Of a stretch of DNA of 64,000 bases, positions 50,547 to 58,892 are shown in pieces. Each line of letters begins with the position of its first letter. Positions within the stretch are counted from its first letter, which is position 1. The stretch covers positions 1-64,000 of the forward strand of contig JAZLJA010000022.1 of NCBI GenBank assembly GCA_045617625.1, written 5' to 3'. A program made the translations under genes and the position numbers. The notes below the pieces were generated by a model. The model was not told the origin of the DNA and searched no databases. It worked only from the letters and a program-made list of their open reading frames with translations. Source of the stretch: Firm-04 sp045617625. Lineage in GTDB: Bacteria > Bacillota > Clostridia > Oscillospirales > Ruminococcaceae.

Positions 50547-51898
50547 GCCCGCTCCTCCCCCTTATCCGCAGGTGCTGCCGCAAGCATTTTGAAATGTTCA
50601 CCGCGCTCCTCAAAATTCCGATATACATTATAACTTGCTGCTGCAGGAGACATCAAACATATTTTTCCTTTTGCGGTGATTTGTTTTGCAATGGCAACCG
50701 CCGAAGGCAAATCTTCTGCATAAAGCATTCTTTCGCGCAGTGCAGCAGGATAAGATTCCGCTTCAGAAAGGATTCGTTTGCCTGAATCGGACATAAGGAC
50801 AATATGAGACACAGGTGAATCTGCAAGATATTCGAGCAAAGACTCGTAATGAATTCCTCTGTCCATGCCGCCGATCAGAACGGTATCGGTATCAGGCAGA
50901 CTGTTGAGTGCCTGAATACAGGTTTCACAAGCGGTGGAAATAGAATCATCAAACCAGCGAATCCCATCATATGTTCCGATGGGCGACAGTCTGTGGGGTA
51001 ATGGTTGAAAAGTGGCGATTCCGCGAAGAATATCCTCAGGACTCACACCAACACGGCGTGCAAGCGCATAGACGACCGCGCAGTTATAACGGTTATGCAC
51101 ACCCGTCAAAGCCATTTTATTCGGGAGAACACTTTTTTCTTCCCCGTATTTTACGGTATCATCATGAAGAAGCGTCACATCAGCAGAATCATCATTCATT
51201 GCAAGCCGAAGAACATCTGCCTTGCAATCACCCTGCGCAGGAAGATTCGGCACACCACAAATCAGTGTATCCCCCGCACGCTGGTTTCGATATATATTTT
51301 CCTTGCAGAAAGCATAGTTTTCAAAAGTACCGTAATGATCGAGGTGTTCCTCAAATAAATTGAGCAGAACCGCCGTTTTCGGTGATACATGGTTATATTC
51401 GAGCTGATGCACACCGATTTCCAGAACAACCACCGTTTCAGGGGTAATCTGTTCATACAAATCAGCCACGGGGATCCCGATATTCCCGCCCAAAACAGAG
51501 GGAACACCTGCCGTTTGCAGGACATGATACAAAAGTGAGGATGTGGTTGATTTTCCTTTTGTGCCTGTGATTCCGATGCACTGATCACGATATGCGGTGA
51601 GAAACAGTTCCGTCAATGACGTCACACGACAAGATAAATCTTTGGGCTGCTTTTTCAGGACAATACCAGGACTCTTGAATACAATATCATACGACTGCAT
51701 GGCATCCTGATAATCCTCACCGATATGCAAAGCCGCACATTCCGGTGCATCACTGACAGGATTCATGTCTGCGATTCCAAGCATCGCAAAGCCTCCTGCC
51801 TGCATCATTCTGCGGCATACTGCCCTGCCCTCTCTGCCAAATCCGAGCAACAGAACTCTTTGATCTTTAATGGTTTCTTTCAAAATATGAAGCAGCAT
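50543..51898 (-). CDS. murD: UDP-N-acetylmuramoyl-L-alanine--D-glutamate ligase
   Basis: 451 residues from ATG 51898, five bases after GGAGG. Mur ligase plan: N-terminal Rossmann domain (VLLLGFGREGRAVCRRMMQA), ATP-binding GITGTKGKSTTSSLLYHVLQ (KST in place of the more common KTT), central EIGVHQLEYNHVSPKTAVLLNLF, HNRYNCAVVYALARRVG, and C-terminal domain with LMSPAAASYNVYRNFEERGE. It adds D-Glu to UDP-MurNAc-L-Ala in the cytosol. Unusually it is not in a dcw cluster but 12 bases behind galK and overlapping a glycosyltransferase. Confidence 0.93.
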   Translation of the reverse strand: MLLHILKETIKDQRVLLLGFGREGRAVCRRMMQAGGFAMLGIADMNPVSDAPECAALHIGEDYQDAMQSYDIVFKSPGIVLKKQPKDLSCRVTSLTELFLTAYRDQCIGITGTKGKSTTSSLLYHVLQTAGVPSVLGGNIGIPVADLYEQITPETVVVLEIGVHQLEYNHVSPKTAVLLNLFEEHLDHYGTFENYAFCKENIYRNQRAGDTLICGVPNLPAQGDCKADVLRLAMNDDSADVTLLHDDTVKYGEEKSVLPNKMALTGVHNRYNCAVVYALARRVGVSPEDILRGIATFQPLPHRLSPIGTYDGIRWFDDSISTACETCIQALNSLPDTDTVLIGGMDRGIHYESLLEYLADSPVSHIVLMSDSGKRILSEAESYPAALRERMLYAEDLPSAVAIAKQITAKGKICLMSPAAASYNVYRNFEERGEHFKMLAAAPADKGEERA

Positions 51899-51910
51899 TT
51901 TTGCCTCCAA

Positions 51911-53209
51911 TCAATTCCAAAGGGCAGACGCTCCCGCTGCCCGAATTTGCAGGACATGACACGCGCCTGTCCCGAAGACGGCATCCATTTTTTCGCGGAA
52001 CGATTCACACTTTGCAAGCGGAACATAAGCCTGCACCGTACCTGCAAATCCACCGCCATGCACACGAAAAGCACCCTCTCCGCCAAGAAAATGTGCTGCT
52101 GCGGCTAGCGCAAGCGTCACACCCTGCGCATGCGGATTGTTTGACGCATATAAGTTTTGCAGCAGCATCGCAGACGATCGTCCCGATTCATTTACCAGTT
52201 GAAGATAGAGCGAAAAATCGCCGTTCACCAAAGCCGATACCTGTTTATCCACGCGTTGATTTTCATCGAAAAAGTGAATTGCACGCAAAATCGCCCGATC
52301 AGAGCATTTTTTGCGTAACCCGATCAGATTTCGCCAAAATGCATCCGGATCGGCATCACGCAGATAGTCAGCACCCAATTCATACGCCACAGCCTGCATT
52401 TCTGCCGGAATCGCAGTATATTCATCAGTCAAATCAGCATGGTCAGCACGACTGTCAATGATGCACAGGGCATAACCCTCATGACTGAGATCAAGGGGAA
52501 TGGAACGAACAACAGGCTGCGCAGGATCATCAAAGTCAATCGCCATTACACCGCCCAACGCACACGCCGTCTGATCCATCAAACCGCAAGGTTTTCCGAA
52601 ATAACAATTCTCTGCATACTGAGCGATTTTTGCTATTTCCACGGGAGAAAAGCGGTTCTCTGCAAAAAAGTCGTTGCAGATCGTCCCAAGCAAGACCTCA
52701 AATGCGGCGGATGAGGACACTCCGCTGCCCTTCAAAACATCGGAAACGGTGTAAACACATAATCCTCCGATGGAGACTCCACGCGAAGCAAACTGTGCCG
52801 CTGTCCCGCGAATCAACGCAGCAGATGTACCATTCATCGACTTATCGGCGGAAAGGCAGTCAAGCGAAACAATATCTTCGGCATATCCCTCAGACTGCAC
52901 ACGAATTTCGCGTGCATCAACGTGGGCGGCAACTGCAAGAATATCAAGTGTTATCGCGCCTGCCAGCACACACCCGTGCTGATGGTCTGTATGATTTCCG
53001 CCGAGTTCGGTACGCCCTGACACCGAAAACACGCGCACAGGCAGATCACCGTATTTGGAACGGAATGCATCAAGTGCATCTGCAATGCGCTGACGATGGG
53101 ATTGTAGACCGTTGTCGGTCAGACCATAGAAGCGAGTCAGCTGCCTGTCATATGCACCTTGAAATAAACGATCTTTGATATCAGCAATGGGAAGAAAACT
53201 TGCAGACAT
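51911..53209 (-). CDS. galK: Galactokinase (GHMP kinase)
   Basis: 432 residues, ATG 53209 nine bases after GGAGG. N-terminal GRTELGGNHTDHQHG is the galactokinase signature with Asn in place of the usual Glu in GEHTD, a variant I associate with clostridial galactokinases. The GHMP ATP loop is VLKGSGVSSSAAFEVLLG, and the C-terminal motif HGGGFAGTVQAYVPL. It phosphorylates galactose to galactose 1-phosphate for the Leloir path. First gene of galK-murD-GT2; no other gal gene is nearby. Confidence 0.92.
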   Translation of the reverse strand: MSASFLPIADIKDRLFQGAYDRQLTRFYGLTDNGLQSHRQRIADALDAFRSKYGDLPVRVFSVSGRTELGGNHTDHQHGCVLAGAITLDILAVAAHVDAREIRVQSEGYAEDIVSLDCLSADKSMNGTSAALIRGTAAQFASRGVSIGGLCVYTVSDVLKGSGVSSSAAFEVLLGTICNDFFAENRFSPVEIAKIAQYAENCYFGKPCGLMDQTACALGGVMAIDFDDPAQPVVRSIPLDLSHEGYALCIIDSRADHADLTDEYTAIPAEMQAVAYELGADYLRDADPDAFWRNLIGLRKKCSDRAILRAIHFFDENQRVDKQVSALVNGDFSLYLQLVNESGRSSAMLLQNLYASNNPHAQGVTLALAAAAHFLGGEGAFRVHGGGFAGTVQAYVPLAKCESFREKMDAVFGTGACHVLQIRAAGASALWN

Positions 53210-53234
53210 CGCCCGACGCCTCCATTCATTTCAT

Positions 53235-53263
53235 ATTATAGCGAGATTTTGCTCAAAAAGCAA
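53235..53263 (-). promoter_or_regulatory. Promoter of galK-murD-GT2
   Basis: Minus strand TTGCTT, 17 bp, TATAAT. Confidence 0.7.
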
Positions 53264-53333
53264 GCGGAGCAACCCCTTTTGTGGATTCTCCATAAAATTC
53301 CGTAACTTCAATTCTTATCTTTGCAACGTAAAA

Positions 53334-53362
53334 GGCGAATGCACGATCTCAGCACATTCGCC
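53334..53362 (-). terminator. Terminator after the CE2 esterase
   Basis: GGCGAATG/CATTCGCC with a 13-base loop, then TTTTAC on the minus strand; 14 bases past the stop. Confidence 0.8.
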
Positions 53363-53375
53363 TCCTGTATTCATT

Positions 53376-54683
53376 TTACCAGCCAAGCCATTCTTTGATA
53401 AATGCAGCCAGTTTGTCACCGGCCTTTTGCTGTGTCACCGCAGACGGATGGTAATCTACCGCATATCCGTCAGATGCTTCCTGCACATCAAACCGCATGG
53501 AAGTAATATTCTTATCCCCTGTTTTTGCGGCATACAAATCAACAGCTTTTTCCACAGACGGACAAAGCGTATCACCCATCATTCCAAGCGTGCAAAGAAT
53601 CGCCGTATTCGGATTCTTTTCACGGATCTTTGTCAAGAACTCGACATAGGCATCCACAAATTCAGCCTGTCTCGTCTCATCGTTCCCTGTATAAGACGAA
53701 TCGTTCGTACCAAGATTCAGGACAATCAAATCAGGCTTGTCAGAATAATCCCAGATTTCATTTTGGATCTGTCTACCGTTGTCAAAGCTTGCATAACAGA
53801 ATCCGAATTTATCATAGTACTTTGAAATGATGTCATCCGCATTGATTTTTTCATTGACGGTATATCCCGAAACCACTCCATATCCGCTGTATGAGACCAG
53901 ACTGTAATCGGCATCCAGAAGGTCAGCGGCGTGATAAGCATAAGTCTTGGTCGCATTTTCATTTGCTGTCATAAAAGTTGCTGTTTCCGACAACGCATCC
54001 ACACCATAGCCGCAAGTAATGGAATCGCCGACAAATTCGATCAGATGATCCTTTTTTTCTAGCGGACGAATGCCTGATTTATCATCAACGACGATGTTTT
54101 TAACACCCATACTCGAATGTACTGCTTCCGAAAGCTTCACCACACGGATCTCGACATCCTGTTCCTGTTCGCTTTCAAACACATTCAGCGTCAGTTCACT
54201 TGAATACAACTGTCCAACCTGCGTTTCTTCACCGTTGACATACACGGCATATCGTGCATTGGAGCTCTGACCCGATGCAAAAGCTGTATCGGCAACCAGC
54301 GTAAGCGTACATTGTTTGCCGTGAAATGAAAATCCAATGCCCGTACCTGAAAGTGAACACCAAAGGGTCTCTGTTTGATCATTATAAAAGCATCTTCCAT
54401 ACTGTTTGACATTCTTTTCGATTGCAGGATACATTTTCTGCGAACCTCCCGTTTTGGTAAAGGGCAGCAAAATCTGAAGTTTACAAAGGAACAGGTCATA
54501 GTTGTTCACTTTGCCGTCCTGATTTAAATCATATAGATCTTTTTGTCCGTACGGAACAGTATCAATATTCTGAATCACACCTTGAATGGCATCAGATTGT
54601 TCATTTTTGACCAATCCCCAAAAAACTGACGCACCGACAACCAGAACCATAGCACAAGTTCCGATGATTGACTTTGCTTTCAT
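53376..54683 (-). CDS. CE2-type SGNH acetyl esterase with half-dockerin
   Basis: 435 residues from ATG 54683, seven bases after GGAGG (an in-frame TTG at 54689 is less likely). N-terminal membrane/signal segment (about 7-25). One dockerin-like calcium loop, DLNQDGKVNNYD, with its helix (FLCKLQILLP), but no second loop. Then the CE2 jelly-roll (about 90-205) and SGNH hydrolase domain: Ser221 in EFVGDSITCGYG, LNLGTNDSS, and Asp/His in VDYHPSAVTQQ. CE2 enzymes deacetylate xylan or mannan. The single dockerin repeat is odd: either a remnant or a degenerate module. Confidence 0.88.
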   Translation of the reverse strand: MKAKSIIGTCAMVLVVGASVFWGLVKNEQSDAIQGVIQNIDTVPYGQKDLYDLNQDGKVNNYDLFLCKLQILLPFTKTGGSQKMYPAIEKNVKQYGRCFYNDQTETLWCSLSGTGIGFSFHGKQCTLTLVADTAFASGQSSNARYAVYVNGEETQVGQLYSSELTLNVFESEQEQDVEIRVVKLSEAVHSSMGVKNIVVDDKSGIRPLEKKDHLIEFVGDSITCGYGVDALSETATFMTANENATKTYAYHAADLLDADYSLVSYSGYGVVSGYTVNEKINADDIISKYYDKFGFCYASFDNGRQIQNEIWDYSDKPDLIVLNLGTNDSSYTGNDETRQAEFVDAYVEFLTKIREKNPNTAILCTLGMMGDTLCPSVEKAVDLYAAKTGDKNITSMRFDVQEASDGYAVDYHPSAVTQQKAGDKLAAFIKEWLGW

Positions 54684-54715
54684 CTTCAATCCTCCCGAAT
54701 CTGTATCTTTTTTCT

Positions 54716-54744
54716 ATTATACCAGAAACACTTGCAAATTGCAA
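54716..54744 (-). promoter_or_regulatory. Promoter of the CE2 esterase, crossed with the trmK promoter
   Basis: Minus strand TTGCAA (54739-54744), 17 bp, TATAAT (54716-54721). Its -35 lies inside the spacer of the divergent plus-strand promoter. Confidence 0.75.
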
Positions 54745-54760
54745 CCGCTTATGCTATAAT
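54732..54760 (+). promoter_or_regulatory. Promoter of trmK-nif3
   Basis: TTGCAA (54732-54737), 17 bp, TATAAT (54755-54760). It shares the TTGCAAATTGCAA core with the minus-strand promoter, so polymerase cannot occupy both. Confidence 0.75.
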
Positions 54761-54843
54761 CATATGTATAAAATGTTTCGTTTTTTTGTGCTGCGTGAAA
54801 ACATAAGTATTTTTGTAATATTCCCATGAAAGAAGGATGTAAT

Positions 54844-55518
54844 ATGATACCGCTTTCTCCCCGCCTTCTATGCTGCGCATCCATGGTTCGCGGTGACGCT
54901 GTGCTCGACATCGGCACCGACCATGCTTTGTTGCCAATTTATCTCATCAAATCAGGCAAGTGCGATCGCATCATCGCAACGGATATCAAAGAAGGCCCCA
55001 TCACTTCCGCAAAAGCAAATATCCAAAAGCATGAAGTACAGCAAAGCGTTGCAGTCATGCAATCAGACGGTTTTCGCAAAGTGCCTGATAAAGGCATCAC
55101 TGACGTTGTAATTGCAGGCATGGGCGGTGAATCCATCCGCGATATCCTCTCTGCGCCCGATGCGGCATGGGTACAACGAGGCACAAATCTTGTGCTTCAA
55201 CCCATGACGCGTGCTGAAGTTCTGCGGAAATGGCTTGCTGAAAACGGTTATACCATTACAAAGGAAGTTGCTGTCAAGGATGTGCACCTCTACACGGTCA
55301 TACAGGCACATTATACAGGGGAAATCCGTTCGCTCACAGATGTCGAAGCATATGTCGGAAAACTTTCTCTCACTGACCCGATGACTCGGATGTATCTCGC
55401 CACGGTACAGGAACGCCTGCATAACAAGCTGGAGGGCATCGAACAAAGTGAAACACCCGAGGACGTCACTGACATCCGTGCTTTGATTCAGGGAATCAAC
55501 GCATTCATGCGAAAGTGA
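54844..55518 (+). CDS. trmK: tRNA (adenine(22)-N1)-methyltransferase
   Basis: 224 residues from ATG 54844 (GAAGGATG upstream; an in-frame ATG at 54826 precedes that site). Class I SAM fold: DIGTDHALLPIYLIKSGKCD, ATDIKEGPITSAKANI and IAGMGGESIRDIL, the TrmK pattern. It methylates A22 in tRNA. Followed by nif3 with an 8-base gap, the usual Firmicute pairing. Confidence 0.94.
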   Translation: MIPLSPRLLCCASMVRGDAVLDIGTDHALLPIYLIKSGKCDRIIATDIKEGPITSAKANIQKHEVQQSVAVMQSDGFRKVPDKGITDVVIAGMGGESIRDILSAPDAAWVQRGTNLVLQPMTRAEVLRKWLAENGYTITKEVAVKDVHLYTVIQAHYTGEIRSLTDVEAYVGKLSLTDPMTRMYLATVQERLHNKLEGIEQSETPEDVTDIRALIQGINAFMRK

Positions 55519-55526
55519 GGTTTGCT

Positions 55527-56309
55527 ATGACCGTTCAGGACATTTATCAGGTTTTAGACAATGCAGCCCCCTTTTCCACTCAGGAATCGTATGATAATTC
55601 GGGACTTCTCGTCGGCAGCACGGAGCAGCCTGTCACCCATATACTGCTGACGCTGGATATCACCAGACCCGTGATTGAAGAAGCTGCAGCGATCGGTGCA
55701 GATCTGATTCTTGCACACCACCCTGTGATCTGGTCACCGCTCAAATCCCTTTCGCCAGAAAGCCCTGTGTGGCAGCTTGCAAACCATGGAATTGCTGCAA
55801 TCTGTTCGCACACCTGCATGGATATCGCCCCCAAAGGCATCAATGCGCTGATTGGGCAAAAACTGCATGAAGCAATCGGATTTTCAAGTGATTTGGAACC
55901 GCTTGAGATCCTGTCAGGCGGCCGCGTGCTGGGACAAGCCGCAACACTTCGGGAAGAATACACAGCAGATACACTTGCACAGAAACTGGGTGATGTATTC
56001 GGAAAGACCTCACTGCGATATTACGCAAATCAAAAGCCGATAAGAAAAATCGCCTGGTGTTCGGGCAGCGGCGGCGATCTCATTGAAACAGCCCTAAGCC
56101 GTGGCGCGGATGCACTCATTACAGGTGATTGTAAGCACAGTGTCTGGGCTTTGGCGCAAAACCTCGATTTCAATCTGTTTGACTGCGGCCATTTTGATAC
56201 TGAAGTCATTGTAACCGAATGCTTTTCGGAATTGCTTGCACCCTGTGCAGACAAGGTGAAAATCACCGTATCGCAGGCAGGCACGAAACCGTTTTTTCAT
56301 ACATTATAA
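55527..56309 (+). CDS. Nif3-like dinuclear metal-centre protein
   Basis: 260 residues from ATG 55527 (GTGAGG upstream; an in-frame GTG at 55515 overlaps the trmK end and that site). Metal-binding pieces: ILAHHPVIWSPLKSL, ICSHTCMDIAPKGIN and FDCGHFDTEV. The family forms hexamers around a di-metal site; some members are called GTP cyclohydrolase I type 2, but the role is unsettled. Cotranscribed with trmK. Confidence 0.92.
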   Translation: MTVQDIYQVLDNAAPFSTQESYDNSGLLVGSTEQPVTHILLTLDITRPVIEEAAAIGADLILAHHPVIWSPLKSLSPESPVWQLANHGIAAICSHTCMDIAPKGINALIGQKLHEAIGFSSDLEPLEILSGGRVLGQAATLREEYTADTLAQKLGDVFGKTSLRYYANQKPIRKIAWCSGSGGDLIETALSRGADALITGDCKHSVWALAQNLDFNLFDCGHFDTEVIVTECFSELLAPCADKVKITVSQAGTKPFFHTL

Positions 56310-56315
56310 AATGAC

Positions 56316-56355
56316 AAATCGCCCGAACAGGAATAACCTCCTGTTCGGGCGATTT
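56316..56355. terminator. Bidirectional terminator
   Basis: 17-bp arms AAATCGCCCGAACAGGA and complement, six-base loop, between nif3 and the anti-sigma gene. Confidence 0.92.
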
Positions 56356-56360
56356 TCACA

Positions 56361-57935
56361 TCAGTTCAGCGTATCACTTCTGCCTGCAAGCACATCACAT
56401 AGTTTTTTCATCATGGATTGCGGTGATCCCTGCTTATCGGAGCCGCTTGGGCTGAAATAGCAAAAGAGTTCATCGTGAACCGCATTGCTGTGCTCTTTAT
56501 ATTCCACAGTATATTGATACATTACGATCAGGTCATCATATGTCCAGCTTCGGTCAGCATCAAAATCGCAGAGATAGATCACATGTGACTGACCACAGTT
56601 CCCATCAAGCTGGATATCATCAATGTTTCGCGTTTCAAAGTATAGATTGCAAATGGAGAATTGATCGCACCAGTTGAAACCGTCATTGAACTCAATGAAC
56701 AATCTGCCGTTATACCCGCCATCAGGATGATCGAGGGGATAGAGCTTTTCGTTTACGGAAATATGCTCATAAATCGGCGGCATAAAGTTGAGAAAGTTTT
56801 TTCCGTTGTTCCAGTTCCAACCGAGATAATCAGTCGTATCATGATTGAAAATAAAGGAAAGTTCATCTTTGGTGATCGGATTGTAATACTGTGTTTCAAG
56901 ATATGTCACAAACCCAACGGCGATCTGCGGCTGACTGCAAGCGGAAATATCCACCTTTGCAGAACGGATTGCTCTGATCTCGCTTTCGGAATAGCCCTGT
57001 TTCCTGAGATAATCAGCAATGATGTTATCCCGAATCTTTTTTGCCGCCTCATAATCAGGAGTTTCAGGTTCGTAAAGCACTTGTTCGTCTTTGCCAAGAT
57101 GATAGAAAATTTGACTCTGCTGAAAAACAACTTCAATGTATTCGGATTTGCCCGAATCGATATAATACATGGAGTGATCAATGCCCGAACCATAATGTGC
57201 GTAAGGCGAACAAATTTCGTTGATCTTGTCATACATTTCCGCGAACGTGTTGCTTTCCGCAATGATCTGCTTGACCTTTTCCAAAGTAAAAGCGTTGGGA
57301 TCGATGCCGTTGTAGCCGAATTGGTCGGTTGTAACGGTCGTCTGTTTGGGATCAGAACAAATACCCGTTGTGGTTACGGTCGTAGTGGTGCTCTTTGGCG
57401 CGGTCGTGTTTGTGGTCGCCAGGATTTCCTTGGTAGTTGTCTCATCATTCCAATGAGCTTTCGTCATCACAGTGTCAGCAGAGGAAACGCCATCCTTGCT
57501 ATTGGTCACAGATGGTAAAGTGCATTCTGTGGTTGTAGCGTCCATCGCGGAATCCTGTTTTGCAGCATTTGTTTCATCAGAAGCGATGATCGTTACGTTT
57601 TCCTGCGAACTGTTCTCTGCGAGCAGATTCGATGAAGTAACACCGATCTCTGGCTGATTGGCTTGCACCAGTTTCCCGATTCCGACTGCCATCACAACAG
57701 CCGCCGCCAAACCGCCGATGACTGTCACGGTACGGGCTAAGCCGCCCATTTTCTGTTCAGAAGCTGCAGTAACAACAGGTTCGGTGTCCCATTTATCCAA
57801 GGTCACATCTGCTGATTCCAGATCTTGTTCACTGATTTGTATGCTTTCCATTTCAGCAAGGTCATCTGCTGAGATGTCATCAAACATAGACTTGAATTGC
57901 TCCGGCGTCAAGCCGTCATGTGCATGCTTTTTCAT
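56361..57935 (-). CDS. Membrane-spanning putative anti-sigma factor with unknown extracellular domain
   Basis: 524 residues. ATG 57935 overlaps the sigma factor stop as ATGA, with GGAGG upstream. Cytoplasmic residues 1-63 are acidic (FKSMFDDISADDLAEMESIQ); one membrane helix at about 67-90 (TVIGGLAAAVVMAVGIGKLV); a Thr/Ser-rich stalk to ~205; and a ~315-residue extracellular domain I do not recognise. Near its end, residues 457-468 read DFDADRSWTYDD, matching the spacing of a dockerin/EF-type calcium loop. One-helix topology and coupling to an ECF sigma factor are the reasons for the anti-sigma call; no zinc-finger (ZAS) motif is seen. Confidence 0.65.
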   Translation of the reverse strand: MKKHAHDGLTPEQFKSMFDDISADDLAEMESIQISEQDLESADVTLDKWDTEPVVTAASEQKMGGLARTVTVIGGLAAAVVMAVGIGKLVQANQPEIGVTSSNLLAENSSQENVTIIASDETNAAKQDSAMDATTTECTLPSVTNSKDGVSSADTVMTKAHWNDETTTKEILATTNTTAPKSTTTTVTTTGICSDPKQTTVTTDQFGYNGIDPNAFTLEKVKQIIAESNTFAEMYDKINEICSPYAHYGSGIDHSMYYIDSGKSEYIEVVFQQSQIFYHLGKDEQVLYEPETPDYEAAKKIRDNIIADYLRKQGYSESEIRAIRSAKVDISACSQPQIAVGFVTYLETQYYNPITKDELSFIFNHDTTDYLGWNWNNGKNFLNFMPPIYEHISVNEKLYPLDHPDGGYNGRLFIEFNDGFNWCDQFSICNLYFETRNIDDIQLDGNCGQSHVIYLCDFDADRSWTYDDLIVMYQYTVEYKEHSNAVHDELFCYFSPSGSDKQGSPQSMMKKLCDVLAGRSDTLN

Positions 57936-58489
57936 AAATAGCCCTCCTCAATCAAATACGTCCGCAGCTTTTCACGCGTACGGCGCAGGGTGCTTTTTAC
58001 GGTATTCTCGTTCAATCCGTATTTACGGGCGATTTCTTCCGTCGGCATCATCGCCCAATACCGCTGCAAAAACAGTGCTTTAACAGCACTTGGCAACTTG
58101 GAAACGAAATGATTGACTGCATTCATGAGTTGTTTGCTGTCAACCGCATCCTCCAAGTTCATCTTTGCGGGAATACATTCCGCAAACTCATCGAGCGCAA
58201 GATGAACCTGCTCGCCAAACCGTTTCTTCCGATGCTCTGCACGACATCTGTCAAATGCCGCATTCCGAATCATCACAGCAAGATAGGCAAACAGACTTTG
58301 TGGATGCTTTGGCGGAATCGTCGTCCAAAGCTTCATCAAAGCGTCATCCCAGACTTCGTCGGCATCATGCGCATTACCGAGAATGTTTATCGCGATCTGA
58401 TGTCCGATCGTTCCGTATTTTTCGGTTGTCTGCGCCAAAGCGTCCTCATCACGCAACAAAAACAACTGTAAAATATCCGAATCTTCCAA
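57932..58489 (-). CDS. ECF-type RNA polymerase sigma factor
   Basis: 185 residues from TTG 58489 (LEDSDILQLFLLRDEDALAQ), preceded by AAAGGTGG; an in-frame GTG at 58531 would add 14 residues without a good ribosome site. Sigma region 2 is LGNAHDADEVWDDALMKLWT, with LFAYLAVMIRNAAFDRCRAE; region 4 is LPSAVKALFLQRYWAMMPTE, followed by EIARKYGLNENTVKSTLRRT (HTH). It overlaps the downstream putative anti-sigma gene by four bases. Divergent from the CE1-GH43 genes. Confidence 0.92.
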   Translation of the reverse strand: MEDSDILQLFLLRDEDALAQTTEKYGTIGHQIAINILGNAHDADEVWDDALMKLWTTIPPKHPQSLFAYLAVMIRNAAFDRCRAEHRKKRFGEQVHLALDEFAECIPAKMNLEDAVDSKQLMNAVNHFVSKLPSAVKALFLQRYWAMMPTEEIARKYGLNENTVKSTLRRTREKLRTYLIEEGYL

Positions 58490-58619
58490 AGCTTCCACCA
58501 CCTTTCGTTTCCATTCAGCGACCCGCTTCACCTATAAGACGTTATATCGAACGAGAAAGATGCACATCACAAGAAATATTTTTCATTTATCAAAATACAA
58601 GATCATCATTCTCCTAATG

Positions 58620-58648
58620 ATTATACCATATATTTCTATATATGTAAA
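58620..58648 (-). promoter_or_regulatory. Sigma-A-like promoter of the ECF sigma gene
   Basis: Minus strand TTTACA, 17 bp (AT-rich), TATAAT. It leaves a leader of about 120 bases before the TTG start. Confidence 0.7.
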
Positions 58649-58830
58649 TCTACATCGGCATAACAAATCAGCATACAACTTGCTTTCTTAAATATGCACT
58701 AATCAGGTTGTACGGTCATCCAATACATCAGCAAACCGATTTTTGGTATATTTGCGTTTGAAATAGAAGCATATTGCTCAAAAAACAAAGCTCGTTCTTC
58801 ATTTTTTATAGCTTTTCTGCGTTTTGTGAA
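58649..58830. other. Intergenic stretch between divergent sigma and xylan-esterase promoters
   Basis: AT-rich. I see no gene, terminator or clear operator here. It is the natural place for control of the two divergent units. Confidence 0.4.
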
Positions 58831-58859
58831 TTGAATTCCTGCAAAAAATGATGTAATAT
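58831..58859 (+). promoter_or_regulatory. Promoter of the CE1-GH43 pair
   Basis: TTGAAT, 17 bp, TAATAT, 34 bp before the ATG. Both hexamers are imperfect, so activation by another factor is possible. Confidence 0.5.
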
Positions 58860-58892
58860 GTAAGTACATATATAAACTAGGGAGAATATATC

